A stretch of DNA of 64,000 nt, taken from contig CM082589.2 in the NCBI GenBank assembly GCA_040954595.2, positions 11,098,001 to 11,162,000 on the forward strand. The letters run 5' to 3'. The notes beneath the pieces were generated by a model. The model was not told the DNA's origin and did not search any database. It saw nothing but the letters and a program-made list of their open reading frames with translations. Positions 9,821-21,800 of this stretch are shown one piece after another. This stretch comes from Balanoglossus misakiensis (lineage: Eukaryota > Hemichordata). The first letter of the stretch is position 1. Each line of letters starts with the position of its first letter. A program made the position numbers and the translations under genes.

Positions 9821-12659
9821 TCATCGTCCCTCGACAGCTGTCAGTCGGCAGGCCTTCCCTTCAGAGTAGAGTTTGTTTTTTATATGCTGCACTACCTCCA
9901 TCTCTGGGCATTTGAATTTTTCACAGACTAAATCTGTAAATAGACAGAAAAGATAAGGTCATTATAATGCATCTATGTATTAACTGGTTAAAATCTATCT
10001 TACTCAAATGATTTTTCATAAAAAAACCATGCAATCTTCGCTTGTACCAATACAACATGATGAATGATTTTCAAACAGCATCTTACTAATATTTATGGTT
10101 TTATAAGGCTCTGTGATTTTCTTCATCTTGTTCATACAAATAAAATGCTAATTTAATTTTGGTCAAATGGAAATTAAAATTATTTTTAAATACAGCACAA
10201 AAACCATTAAATACAGTTATTATACTATATTATCAATACATATATAACATACCTTTTATGGCATTCACTTTTGCTGTATCTAAAAGTGGTTTAGCTTTGC
10301 TGCCTGCAATAGCATTACACTTTCTACCGCTGTAGGAATGCGTCCTCAGCTCATCCTTGCTGAAGAGTGTAGTCATGAGATCATATGTGAATTTTTTACT
10401 GGTCGCCCGGCTGCACCGTGAAATTTGTTGTTCAGTTATTATGCTTGTTGCTGACAACTGAAACACAAAAAGAAAAACAATATTAATACTGCACAATTGT
10501 TAGGATTAATTTCAAAATATATCACCGTATCACTGTGTGAAATTTTGATATTTTGAAAGTAATGATGGCCATATCCCATAAATGTTCATTTAACCTCATT
10601 GAGAGACAGCAAAGGCTTACCTCTTCTGTTCTGTTTGCACTGTCAACTGTATCGCTCAATGGGCCACTCTTGCTGGAAACTGGAGGATCAGTCTGACCTG
10701 TCATTCCCTGCATTTTTTCCAGCAGTTCTGGTAAACCTTCAGAAAGATAAAAAATAACTACATATGAGTGGTATACCAAACGTGACCTAAAAATAACACA
10801 TGTTGTAACTCATCTCCATCTACTGAAGCATATTACATGTAATGTTTGCACATGATTATGACTTAAATCTTACTGTGCCCCTACCTTTACAAATTGCCAG
10901 TGCATTTCTCAAGGCCAAATTTTCTTGCTGCAGCTTACGATTTGCCTTTCTCAGCTTCTCAAGCTCCCCACCATTGTCTGGTGTCACATCCAAAGGTAGA
11001 TTTGACACCCCCTAAATAAAAAGTATCAACATATTGTGATTGACTTTTTATAAACATTTTTTTTCAACTCAGCGTATATAACTTGTGCACTGTATGAAAA
11101 GGAAGAAATGTAAGTTTCAGTACACATTTACACCACATCGTGAAAAGAAAACTAAGAATGGGGATTGGTAGTTGGAACAATGAACAGAATTATACAAAAC
11201 TGCCGCTGATATGTCTAAAAGTATAGGTGGTGATCAAAAATATATAGGGGAGGTTTGTCTTAACCGCCATCTTGGAAACAAGGTGAGTTGTGGGATAGAA
11301 CTGGAGGTGTTTGGAGGGGTACCTCCACAAGTACCCTCCAAAACACCTCCAGTTCTATCCCACAACGCACCTTGTTTCCAAGATGGCGGTTAAGACAAAC
11401 CTCCCCTATAAAAACTGGTGTGAAATCTCTATTCACTATTAACTTTCTGTTATTGATAGGGTGATGGCATATCTTTGAAACCCTTTGGTTATAGGTACAG
11501 TCGCAGTGCTACGTTTTTACGTCGCTTCTCCCAAAAATGTTCTATCAGTAACAGACTTTGCACTAATTTTCATGTTGTTGTTTTTTATTGACAAACAGCA
11601 GTTTTTTCATAGATGGCATATCACACATTAGAATTTAAATGAAACATTGGAATCATATCTGTACACTGATTGGTGCTCATATAACAAGGCATATTGTTTA
11701 AAAAAAACACTTACCATATTTTCCAAGGAGCTCAAATCTGTATACACTCTCTTCTGCAAATCTGACTTTCCTTTATCCTTTTCAATCCTCTCTAGCAGCT
11801 TAGATGACGCTTTCTTCTGTGCTTGCTTTGGTCTTTTCTGTTTCTTAGCTTTCACCACACACTGAAATACGATATAATCTTGTGTATTATTGAATAAGTA
11901 GAAACAGTAAATAAAGTTACACAGAAAACTGAACTCAAGGTGGAGCGGTGGGAATGATGCTCTCTAAACAACAATTACCAAGCAATGTAAAAATTGTGGT
12001 GATTGTGTCTGCTTGACTGTACTCTTACCTCATTATCTTCACTGTCACTTGAACTTGAAAATCTTTTTACTTTTCGTTCACGCTTTCCCCTCCCAAACTG
12101 AGGTGTTCTTATGTCTGCATCCGCTCCCTTCTTCACGTACATGTTTGCAAGACGAACAAGCTCTAATCTGTCATCTAAGAAAATATTATTTGGAAAAAAT
12201 ACATGTTCAGTTTTAGCCATGGCTACAAAGAAATCAATAAAATGTGAGTAGACTGCTCATGCAGTGAATAACAGTGATTGACACCTGATACTAACAATAG
12301 GAAAACAGCTGGTTCTGTTTATCTTGACAAGCCTTGTCAAGATAAACAGGAAGTGTGTCATAACAGTTTGGCTTTTGGTAAGCTAGTCAGTTCGCGTTTT
12401 ATGAAAAAAACAGCAAAGTACACTCCAAAATGCTTCAAAGTTTCACACAAAACGAAATCAACACTTCAAAGAACTTACCACTGAATTTCACTACTTTTGC
12501 ACCGTATCTTGAAAACCTGCCGCCTTTCTTATTGGGCCAGGCCACAACGCAGTCTTCGTCATAATCAAAATCTTCCCAGTCGTCCAAATCTTCGATCCAC
12601 TCCGTTTCACCAACCTCAACGGAAGAGTCTTCAACGAAGTCGAAAAGAGCGTACTTCAT
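9821..12659 (-). CDS. BEN-domain coiled-coil protein encoded by the transposon
   Basis: Seven exons: 12659-12479, 12174-12029, 11861-11715, 11011-10885, 10736-10621, 10457-10253, 9933-9821. All have GT-AG borders and consistent phases, giving 344 residues. The N-terminus (1-60) is acidic and Trp-rich. Residues 88-99 (GRGKRERKVKRF) and 113-130 are basic and may act as nuclear localisation or DNA contacts. Residues 159-200 form a likely coiled coil (ELEKLRKANRKLQQENLALR). Residues 260-340 resemble a BEN domain: LFSKDELRTHSYSGRK, then K-A-K-P-L-L-D, then CPEMEVVQHIKNKLYSEGKA. BEN domains bind DNA or chromatin proteins. The gene lies inside the transposon, head-to-head with the transposase, so a role in element regulation or end binding is inferred, not shown. 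Confidence 0.82.
11243..11410. mobile_element. near-perfect palindromic MITE in a BEN-gene intron
   Basis: About 80-bp inverted arms (11243-11323, 11331-11410) starting TATAGGGGAGGTTTGTC. They sit in the intron between BEN exons 3 and 4, apparently a later insertion into the transposon. Each arm holds CCAAGATGGCGGTTAAG, which matches the known YY1 core AAGATGGCGG. Confidence 0.8.
12315..12349. repeat. 35-bp perfect palindrome in BEN-gene intron 1
   Basis: Arms CTGTTTATCTTGACAAG and its exact reverse complement around one C. It is in the first intron of the BEN gene, close to its start. It could be a protein-binding site, a cruciform or a miniature hairpin; function unknown. Confidence 0.75.
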
Positions 12660-13356
12660 GGTAGTCGATATTGTTTAACACTGACTGATTGTAAACTTAC
12701 GAGTTGACGCGGTTACGACGATGTTGGACGGCGGCTGCTGCTGTGTCGGCAAAATGCAAGCTGATGCTCACTTGAAACACCCGCGTTTATATCCAAAGCG
12801 AAGATCATATTTAAATATGTTAATTTATAAACAGAGGCACGACCACCGATAGGCTGAACGGGAAACATGCAAAGTTGACCTATGCGTAATAAACCTGCGA
12901 CGCATCATGCAAACGTGACCTTTACAGTATGTAAATGTCACTAAGCAGTGTAAACAGTGAAAACGTAGAGCATGCTGGGTAATCATAATCTCCCAGCATT
13001 GCAAAACTTATCATTTTCATATTTATTTCTTATTTTTTCCTTAAAATGGATATTCTATGCCGATTTAAACCGCTACAGTGTAAAATCAGTGTAAGAAATA
13101 AGTGTAAAATTTTGATTCACTAGCACTGCGCGATGACCAGACTTCCGATTATAGCCGAACACCGCCGAAGTTACGAACGATCGAGATCAGGTCTTGATCA
13201 TTGTTCCAGGTCATGCTAGCGACATACATTTGTACGTCCCGTAACGTCGTTCGCCAGTTCACTGGCCTTGGAAACCCGTACTTTGAGCCTGTTTTGTGAC
13301 AAACATTGCGTTACCGTGATCGTTTTCTGTCACCGAAGATATAGTATATTACCACA
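12660..13356. promoter_or_regulatory. divergent promoter region of the transposon
   Basis: 697 bp separate the start codons of the BEN gene (minus) and the transposase (plus). The region is richer in CpG than the rest of the element, and CATGCAAA-x2-TGACCT is repeated around 12870-12925. No clear TATA box was assigned. A shared bidirectional promoter is inferred from geometry. Confidence 0.5.
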
Positions 13357-16300
13357 ATGCCAAACCTTCCTATACGGACCGTCAGGGGACCGTACAAGAG
13401 GTACCTTCGGGACCCGGAAGTAAGTGTGCCCAAGAAAACATTGCAACGAATGCGTCGTGAAAATGAGAAACTGTTACTGAATGAGCATTTGGTAAGTAGA
13501 TTTCTAAATACATGTAGGTTAATATATACTAGTTAGAATAACGTTGACTGTTATTGTGACACGTACGTGAATATGCGTTTCTACATGTGTGTGTTTCACT
13601 TTATGTTAAATCAAAATGAGAATTGGGTCACTCGCTCAGTTTGTGCAGGAAAACGCTACCCGGCAAATATGAATATGTTTAAAAACTTGGCAACTCCCTG
13701 AAATAACCTGCTAATTAACATTTCTATTTTATTTCAGGCAGATGATTTTGAGTCTGATGAAGAGCAGATTTCATTTTCAAATGGAAGTAATGCTGGCAGT
13801 GACAGTTTTGAAGATGAAGTCAGTAGTTGTGATGACAGTGATGACTACACCAACAGTGAAAGTGCTAGTGGCAGTAATAGTGACAATAACAGCAACAACT
13901 GTGATGGGTTCAGTGACAGTGACAGTCTTGGTGATTTGAATGAAGATGATAGCCACAGTGAGGAAGATAACAATGATGGCAATGAGAATGCATGTCCACC
14001 TGTTTCTAATGTGGTAAGTTTCTACTACAAATATACCTATGAATAATTCTGATTTGCTGAGTCAGAGATTCCTGGTGAAACGAGGCATAGCTCACGTGTA
14101 AAGAAAATTATAGAATATTATTGACAATAGTGAAAACATAATTGATTGATACCGTCAATGACCTTTCTAAATAATTTTGAAAATAATGAAACCAAATATG
14201 TACTGTTCTGATTTGAACACATACCAAATGTGAAATACTAAAAAATTGCAAAGTAAATTGAAATCATCACTGAAACCATTAGCAAATTGTGTTCAAATTT
14301 GGGATGGATGATATAAGCAGGGTTGTTATGTTTGTAATTTGTCTAAATTATCACAAATTTAGCAATGTTACAGTTTTTGGGTAATTTTTGATATTTGGGT
14401 TAAAATTTATTTCTCTAATCACTTGACAAGGGTCTCAGATATATTCTCATTGTGACATATTAATAATATTTTCAAGTTATTGTCTTTTGGGGCAATTTTT
14501 GGTCAATGATTTGGTTTTACAAAATGTATTCCAATTTATTTCGGGGGTTTACTTGGGGTATTCTTGTTACAAAGTGAACATGTGTACGCAGTTCAATTTC
14601 AACAACAGTTATTATTGAACCAGTGGGGGTATGTACTTTGTTTACTTAGAATTCCTCTACAGTGGCCAGAGAGAAAATATAAAAATATAAGATAATCATT
14701 TTCAGTGAACAAAAATCATGAAAAGTTTGTATTGCTTTACTTGAAAAGTACATACAGATGCAGTTATAATTTAGTGAACTATGTAGTCAGCTGGCAGAGG
14801 CGAAGCAAAATGTAGCATAACTTGGGGAATACTTTACATGTGTGTATACATATACAGATATCGTGTTTAAACCCATTCTGATAAAAAATATGAACAAAAC
14901 TCATTGACGGTATTTTTGTTTATTTATCTTCATAGGATCAGCCTGAAAATGTTGATACCGCTGTCACTGAAGAACAGCTAACTTTGGTACTTCAAGCATT
15001 TGCTCTCCGTCACCGACTTACAAGAGATGCCTTACAAGACTTACTGCAGATCATCGATGTTATTGCCCCTGGTACACTGTCAGCATCTTCAGCCTACTTG
15101 TTCAAGAAACAGTTTCAAGATACAAGTTTGTCTAGCAAGAAACATTTTGTTTGTGTTGAGTGTATGTCATATATTGGTCCTGAAGGAGAAATTGAAGTGA
15201 GTGAGTGTAGCAAATGTGATGAACCAGTAAATGAGCAAGACTTGTTAGAGAACGGTAATTTCTTCATTGTTCTCCCTCTTGAAGAACAACTTGTTGATCT
15301 GATGGAAAACCAGAATATCTGTAATGAAATCACTGAATCTTCACTCGCTCGAGGACACATGTATCGTGAACTTACAGAGGAAGGGACAATCCGAAATAGG
15401 GACTTGACTTTGGTATGGAACAGTGATGGAGTACCTGCATTTAAATCATCAGGTTTTGCAGTATGGCCAATACAGTGTATCGTGACAGAGCTGCCTCCAA
15501 GGCTTCAAAAGAAACACATTCTCATGCCAGGGCTTTGGTTTGGTAAATACAAACCTGAGATGGATGCATTTTTAGTACCGTTTGTTGAAGAGTGTGTTAA
15601 ATTGGCAACAGAAGGATTCAACTGGAATAATCCTGAACTTGGCCATATAGTTAATACCCGTGTTCATACTTTAGTTTGTACTTCAGACTCTGTTGCTCGG
15701 CCTCTTATACGCAACTGTAAACAATTTAATGGTGTATATGGCTGTGACTGGTGTCTCCATCCTGGGGATTATATTCCTAAAGGGAATGGTCATGCACGTG
15801 TCTACAGTCAAGCAGATCTGCCTAATCCTCCCAAACGTGATCATGAGCAATACTTTGAATGTGGTAGGCAAGCAGCTGAAAATGATCAGCCAGTATTTGG
15901 TATTAAAGGCCCAAGTGTTTGTATGCTGTTGCCAAACTTTGATTTAGTTCAGGGCTTTATACCCGACTACTTACATTGTGTGCTATTAGGAGTTGTTAGA
16001 CAAACGACAAAGCTGTGGGTAGAAAGTGAAAACAAAAACAAACCATGGTACTTATCCCAGGCAAAACAAAGAGTAGTCAATAAACGTTTAACTGAGCAGA
16101 AACCTCCAGATGAAATTACAAGAACCCCACGTGGTTTAGATACCAGAAAGTACTGGAAGGCCTCAGAATGGAGAACTTTTTTACTGTATTATTCATTAGT
16201 AGTTCTGAAGGGTATACTCTCAGATGTATACCTGAACCACTGGTTCTTACTAGTATTTGCATTGCACTCTTTGTTGGGGAAATGTGTGAGTGAGGAGTCT

Positions 16301-17161
16301 GCTCATCAAGCAGAACGTGCTATCAGAAAGTTTGTAACTCAGTTCGAGCAACACTACGGCAAAGAAAACATGACATTCAATGTACATATTTTATTGCATT
16401 TGACAGACAGTGTACGAAACTGGGGTCCCTTATGGGCAACTTCCACATTTTCATTTGAGTCCAACAATGGCACTTTGATGAATCTTTTTAGGGGCACTCA
16501 AAGTGTTCCTGTACAGATTTGTCACACATTTTGTCAGTGGAGAGACCTTTCAAGAAGATCAAGCAGGCTTCTGAGTGAGTGCAGCATTGTGAAACCTATA
16601 TTTGAGAAACTGACAACTGGCATTGTACATTTAAAGAATGCTTATATGAGGCATTCTGATTCTCTTGTTACTTTGGGAGCTGTGTGCTATAAAAGGTTAA
16701 GTGTTGTAGATAGATTGTGCATAGAGGAACTTTTGGGTCGTCAACTGAACTTTCCACTTAGGGAAGTCAAATATTTTAAACGTTTTGTTTTGTCAGGCGT
16801 GTTGTATTCAACAACTCAGTATACAAGAGCAACAAAACGTATCAATCATTATTTTCAAGGTCACGATGATTGTTATTATAGAATTGAAAATTTAGTTGTG
16901 TTGAAATCTGACTGTTTGTGTCAAAATCATGTGTGCCATTGTGCAGAAATGGCTTTCATCCTTGTGAGAAAAATTGTAACTGGTAGACAATTGTATTTAG
17001 ATGGTGATTTACACATTTCATGTATTCATCTGAAGACAGCAGTTAATGTTGAAAGGCAAACAGCAGTTTTTCCAATTCTTGTGGGGAAAAAATGTGTTGT
17101 TGTCACTTTGAGGGATACTTTGCACATTTCCCCTCTTCCAAACCCGTATGAACGAGATTAG
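13357..17161 (+). CDS. CACTA/EnSpm-like (tnp2-type) transposase
   Basis: Three exons, 13357-13491, 13738-14013 and 14936-17161, all phase 0, give 878 residues. The start ATG at 13357 begins a short basic exon (1-45). Exon 2 (46-137) is very acidic, rich in Ser/Asp. Exon 3 has a CxxC-x14-CxxC zinc motif (Cys 210, 213, 228, 231) and the catalytic part. There WNSDGVPAF (Asp 301), GCDWC (Cys 407, 410), PDYLHCVLLG (Asp 481), FNVHILLHL, GPLW and FESNNGT (Glu 645) fit the tnp2/DUF4218-type DDE core of CMC transposases. No stop or frameshift was seen, so it may be active. It cuts and joins element ends in the nucleus by family analogy. Confidence 0.9.
14014..14935 (+). other. intron 2 of the transposase gene
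   Basis: A 922-bp AT-rich intron between gtaagt and cttcatag. No repeat, ORF or RNA gene was seen in it. Confidence 0.8.
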
Positions 17162-17302
17162 TTCAGTACACTTAATTCTATGAATTGTATTGTAAATTGT
17201 AAATATGTTTATACCAAAGGCTGTACATACTTTTTAATACTGTGTTTAATACCAGTATATGTCACATGAAGCCTTAAAGTGTCATTGCCTGCTTAACAAT
17301 TT

Positions 17303-17308
17303 AATAAA
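17303..17308 (+). promoter_or_regulatory. candidate poly(A) signal of the transposase
   Basis: AATAAA about 140 nt after the transposase stop. From here to 17990 the sequence is AT-rich and shows nothing else. Confidence 0.55.
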
Positions 17309-17989
17309 TGAAATTGTTGCTACTAATCACATTTGTGTATGAATGAGTTTGTTGTTGTTTGTGAGAAAATTTATACCACTGTTGAAGTATGTGAGCTGCA
17401 AATTAATTAAATATCAAAAGAATTTACTTGGAACTTGAAGTATGCAAACATGGAATGCAACATGTTTTAATGAATTTAAACCTATAACAAATAATTTACT
17501 CACATTTCCAACTCTAACCTTGACTACATCTTAAGCTTATAGAATATTTTTTTTCCGTTTAAAAACTACAAAAGAAAATCATAACAGCCTGTAGGACTGG
17601 TGAAAAGTTAGTATGCAGGATCCTATGGGTAAAGCCAGAGTGATAAATTCCATAAATGGCCTTTGCTCTTTTAATCAAAAGATTAATTGCCCCAAATTAT
17701 CTGTACAGTAAATTAAATTTTATGCAGTTGAATGAGGATAGATTAGTTTAAATTATGGTGAAAACTGAATATTTGAGGGCACTTTTTGCTTGCGTATATG
17801 TGTGTGTTAAAATTCTTATTTTATGGAAACACATCCAATTGCTCATTTTATAATTGTTGTACACAGTTATTCTTAAAATTTAATTGCTTTCGCTTTTCAG
17901 TGGGTCAATATCAGCTGCTAGCTCAATTCTAAATGTGAACTTTGTTTAAAAAGAAATCAAATTCATAGAATTTACAGAGCGGTGCTGCT

Positions 17990-18160
17990 GCTGCAGTACA
18001 ATATCTATACATAAATAAATTCCATAAAATGATATAGAACTTAAGTAGAAATTCTATAAAAAAAATCAACAGAATTTAATGGAATGAAGTATCCATTTAT
18101 TTTCTATGGAATGCTATAGACTTCTATAGAATTCTATAGAAGTCTATACACCTCCGTATA
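17990..18160. repeat. right subterminal repeats
   Basis: Clustered ttctatagaattctataga-type words and relatives, the counterpart of 9130-9435. Confidence 0.7.
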
Positions 18161-18162
18161 TT

Positions 18163-18186
18163 GTCTATAGACAATTTTCATAAGGG
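18163..18186 (-). repeat. right terminal inverted repeat of the CACTA-like element
   Basis: Reads CCCTTATGAAAATTGTC then TATAGAC on the minus strand. It is followed at 18187 by satellite sequence. Confidence 0.9.
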
Positions 18187-18859
18187 TTTGGTGGGGTCAA
18201 CCTTTGCGTCAACATTAACCAGAGCACACAGTAACCAGGCCATAGTGGACAGTGTGCTGCCCATTAATTTTGAGTGTTTGGTGGGGTCAACCTTTGCGTC
18301 AACATTAACCAGAGCACACAGTAACCAGGCCGTAGTGGACAGTGTTCTGCCCATTAATTTTGAGTGTTTGGTGGGGTCAACCTTTGCGTCAACATTAACC
18401 AGAGCACACAGTAACCAGGCCGTAGTGGACAGTGTTCTGCCCATTAATTTTGAGTGTTTGGTGGGGTCAACCTTTGCGTCAACATTAACCAGAGCACACA
18501 GTAACCAGGCCATAGTGGACAGTGTGCTGCCCATTAATTTTGAGTGTTTGGTGGGGTCAACCTTTGCGTCAACATTAACCAGAGCACACAGTAACCAGGC
18601 CGTAGTGGACAGTGTTCTGCCCATTAATTTTGAGTGTTTGGTGGGGTCAACCTTTGCGTCAACATTAACCAGAGCACACAGTAACCAGGCCATAGTGGAC
18701 AGTGTTCTGCCCATTAATTTTGAGTGTTTGGTGGGGTCAACCTTTGCGTCAACATTAACCAGAGCACACAGTAACCAGGCCGTAGTGGACAGTGTTCTGC
18801 CCATTAATTTTGAGTGTTTGGTGGGGTCAACCTTTGCGTCAACATTAACCAGAGCACAC

Positions 18860-21800
18860 AGTAACCAGGCCAGAGTGGCCAGTATCGTGCCCATTAATTT
18901 TGAGTGTTTGGTGGGGGTCAACCTTTGCGTCAACATTAACCAGAGCACACAGTAACCAGGCCGTAGTGGACAGTGTTCTGCCCATTAATTTTGAGTGTTT
19001 GGTGGGGTCAACCTTTGCGTCAACATTAACCAGAGCACACAGTAACCAGGCCATAGTGGACAGTGTGCTGCCCATTAATTTTGAGTGTTTGGTGGGGTCA
19101 ACCTTTGCGTCAACATTAACCAGAGCACACAGTAACCAGGCCGTAGTGGACAGTGTTCTGCCCATTAATTTTGAGTGTTTGGTGGGGTCAACCTTTGCGT
19201 CAACATTAACCAGAGCACACAGTAACCAGGTCGAGTGGACAGTGTTCTGCCCATTAATTTTGAGTGTTTGGTGGGGTCAACCTTTGCGTCAACATTAACC
19301 AGAGCACACAGTAACCAGGCCGTAGTGGACAGTGTTCTGCCCATTAATTTTGAGTGTTTGGTGGGGTCAACCTTTGCGTCAACATTAACTAGGCCAGAGT
19401 GGCCAGTATCGTGCCCATTAATTTTGAGTGTTTGGTGGGGTCAACCTTTGCGTCAACATTAACTAGGCCAGAGTGGCCAGTATCGTGCCCATTAATTTTG
19501 AGTGTTTGGTGGGGTCAACCTTTGCGTCAACATTAACTAGGCCAGAGTGGCCAGTATCGTGCCCATTAATTTTGAGTGTTTGGTGGGGTCAACCTTTGCG
19601 TCAACATTAACTAGGCCAGAGTGGCCAGTATCGTGCCCATTAATTTTGAGTGTTTGGTGGGGGTCAACCTTTGCGTCAACATTAACCAGAGCACACAGTA
19701 ACCAGGCCGTAGTGGACAGTGTTCTGCCCATTAATTTTGAGTGTTTGGTGGGGTCAACCTTTGCGTCAACATTAACCAGAGCACACAGTAACAAGGCCAT
19801 AGTGGACAGTGTGCTGCCCATTAATTTTGAGTGTTTGGTGGGGTCAACCTTTGCGTCAACATTAACCAGAGCACACAGTAACCAGGCCATAGTGGACAGT
19901 GTTCTGCCCATTAATTTTGAGTGTTTGGTGGGGTCAACCTTTGCGTCAACATTAACCAGAGCACACAGTAACCAGACCGTAGTGGACAGTGTTCTGCCCA
20001 TTAATTTTGAGTGTTTGGTGGGGTCAACCTTTGCGTCAACATTAACCAGAGCACACAGTAACCAGGCCATAGTGGACAGTGTTCTGCCCATTAATTTTGA
20101 GTGTTTGGTGGGGTCAACCTTTGCGTCAACATTAACCAGAGCACACAGTAACCAGGCCGTAGTGGACAGTGTTCTGCCCATTAATTTTGAGTGTTTGGTG
20201 GGGTCAACCTTTGCGTCAACATTAACCAGAGCACACAGTAACCAGGCCATAGTGGACAGTGTGCTGCCCATTAATTTTGAGTGTTTGGTGGGGTCAACCT
20301 TTGCGTCAACATTAACCAGAGCACACAGTAACCAGGCCGTAGTGGACAGTGTTCTGCCCATTAATTTTGAGTGTTTGGTGGGGTCAACCTTTGCGTCAAC
20401 ATTAACCAGAGCACACAGTAACCAGGCCGTAGTGGACAGTGTTCTGCCCATTAATTTTGAGTGTTTGGTGGGGTCAACCTTTGCGTCAACATTAACCAGA
20501 GCACACAGTAACCAGGCCGTAGTGGACAGTGTTCTGCCCATTAATTTTGAGTGTTTGGTGGGGTCAACCTTTGCGTCAACATTAACTAGGCCAGAGTGGC
20601 CAGTATCGTGCCCATTAATTTTGAGTGTTTGGTGGGGTCAACCTTTGCGTCAACATTAACTAGGCCAGAGTGGCCAGTATCATGCCCATTAATTTTGAGT
20701 GTTTGGTGGGGTCAACCTTTGCGTCAACATTAACTAGGCCAGAGTGGCCAGTATCTTGCCCATTAATTTTGAGTGTTTGGTGGGGTCAACCTTTGCGTCA
20801 ACATTAACTAGGCCAGAGTGGCCAGTATCGTGCCCATTAATTTTGAGTGTTTGGTGGGGGTCAACCTTTGCGTCAACATTAACCAGAGCACACAGTAACC
20901 AGGCCGTAGTGGACAGTGTTCTGCCCATTAATTTTGAGTGTTTGGTGGGGTCAACCTTTGCGTCAACATTAACCAGAGCACACAGTAACCAGGCCATAGT
21001 GGACAGTGTGCTGCCCATTAATTTTGAGTGTTTGGTGGGGTCAACCTTTGCGTCAACATTAACCAGAGCACACAGTAACCAGGCCATAGTGGACAGTGTT
21101 CTGCCCATTAATTTTGAGTGTTTGGTGGGGTCAACCTTTGCGTCAACATTAACCAGAGCACACAGTAACCAGGCCGTAGTGGACAGTGTTCTGCCCATTA
21201 ATTTTGAGTGTTTGGTGGGGTCAACCTTTGCGTCAACATTAACCAGAGCACACAGTAACCAGGCCGTAGTGGACAGTGTTCTGCCCATTAATTTTGAGTG
21301 TTTGGTGGGGTCAACCTTTGCGTCAACATTAACCAGAGCACACAGTAACCAGGCCATAGTGGACAGTGTTCTGCCCATTAATTTTGAGTGTTTGGTGGGG
21401 TCAACCTTTGCGTCAACATTAACCAGAGCACACAGTAACCAGGCCGTAGTGGACAGTGTTCTGCCCATTAATTTTGAGTGTTTGGTGGGGTCACCCTTTG
21501 CGTCAACATTAACCAGAGCACACAGTAACCAGGCCATAGTGGACAGTGTGCTGCCCATTAATTTTGAGTGTTTGGTGGGGTCAACCTTTGCGTCAACATT
21601 AACCAGAGCACACAGTAACCAGGCCGTAGTGGACAGTGTTCTGCCCATTAATTTTGAGTGTTTGGTGGGGTCAACCTTTGCGTCAACATTAACCAGAGCA
21701 CACAGTAACCAGGCCATAGTGGACAGTGTTCTGCCCATTAATTTTGAGTGTTTGGTGGGGTCAACCTTTGCGTCAACATTAACCAGAGCACACAGTAACC

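Larger units (their letters stand above)
9119..18186. mobile_element. apparently complete CACTA/EnSpm (CMC)-like transposon
   Basis: A 9,068-bp element with about 24-bp terminal inverted repeats starting CCCTTAyGAAAATwGTC, two mismatches, inserted in a satellite monomer. The intact monomer reads gagtgTTTgg; here the flanks are gagtgTT and TTTgg, so 2 bp (TT) were duplicated. Inside each end are AT-rich subterminal repeats of the TTCTATAGAATTTC kind, as in other CACTA elements. It carries two divergent spliced genes: a transposase (plus) and a BEN-domain protein (minus). The termini are not the classical CACT(A/G). Assignment to CACTA/CMC rests on the transposase. Confidence 0.88.

Noticed and set aside
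14984-14986. Transposase start within exon 3
   Set aside because: The codon there is TTG. Two upstream exons in phase with good splice sites begin with ATG at 13357.
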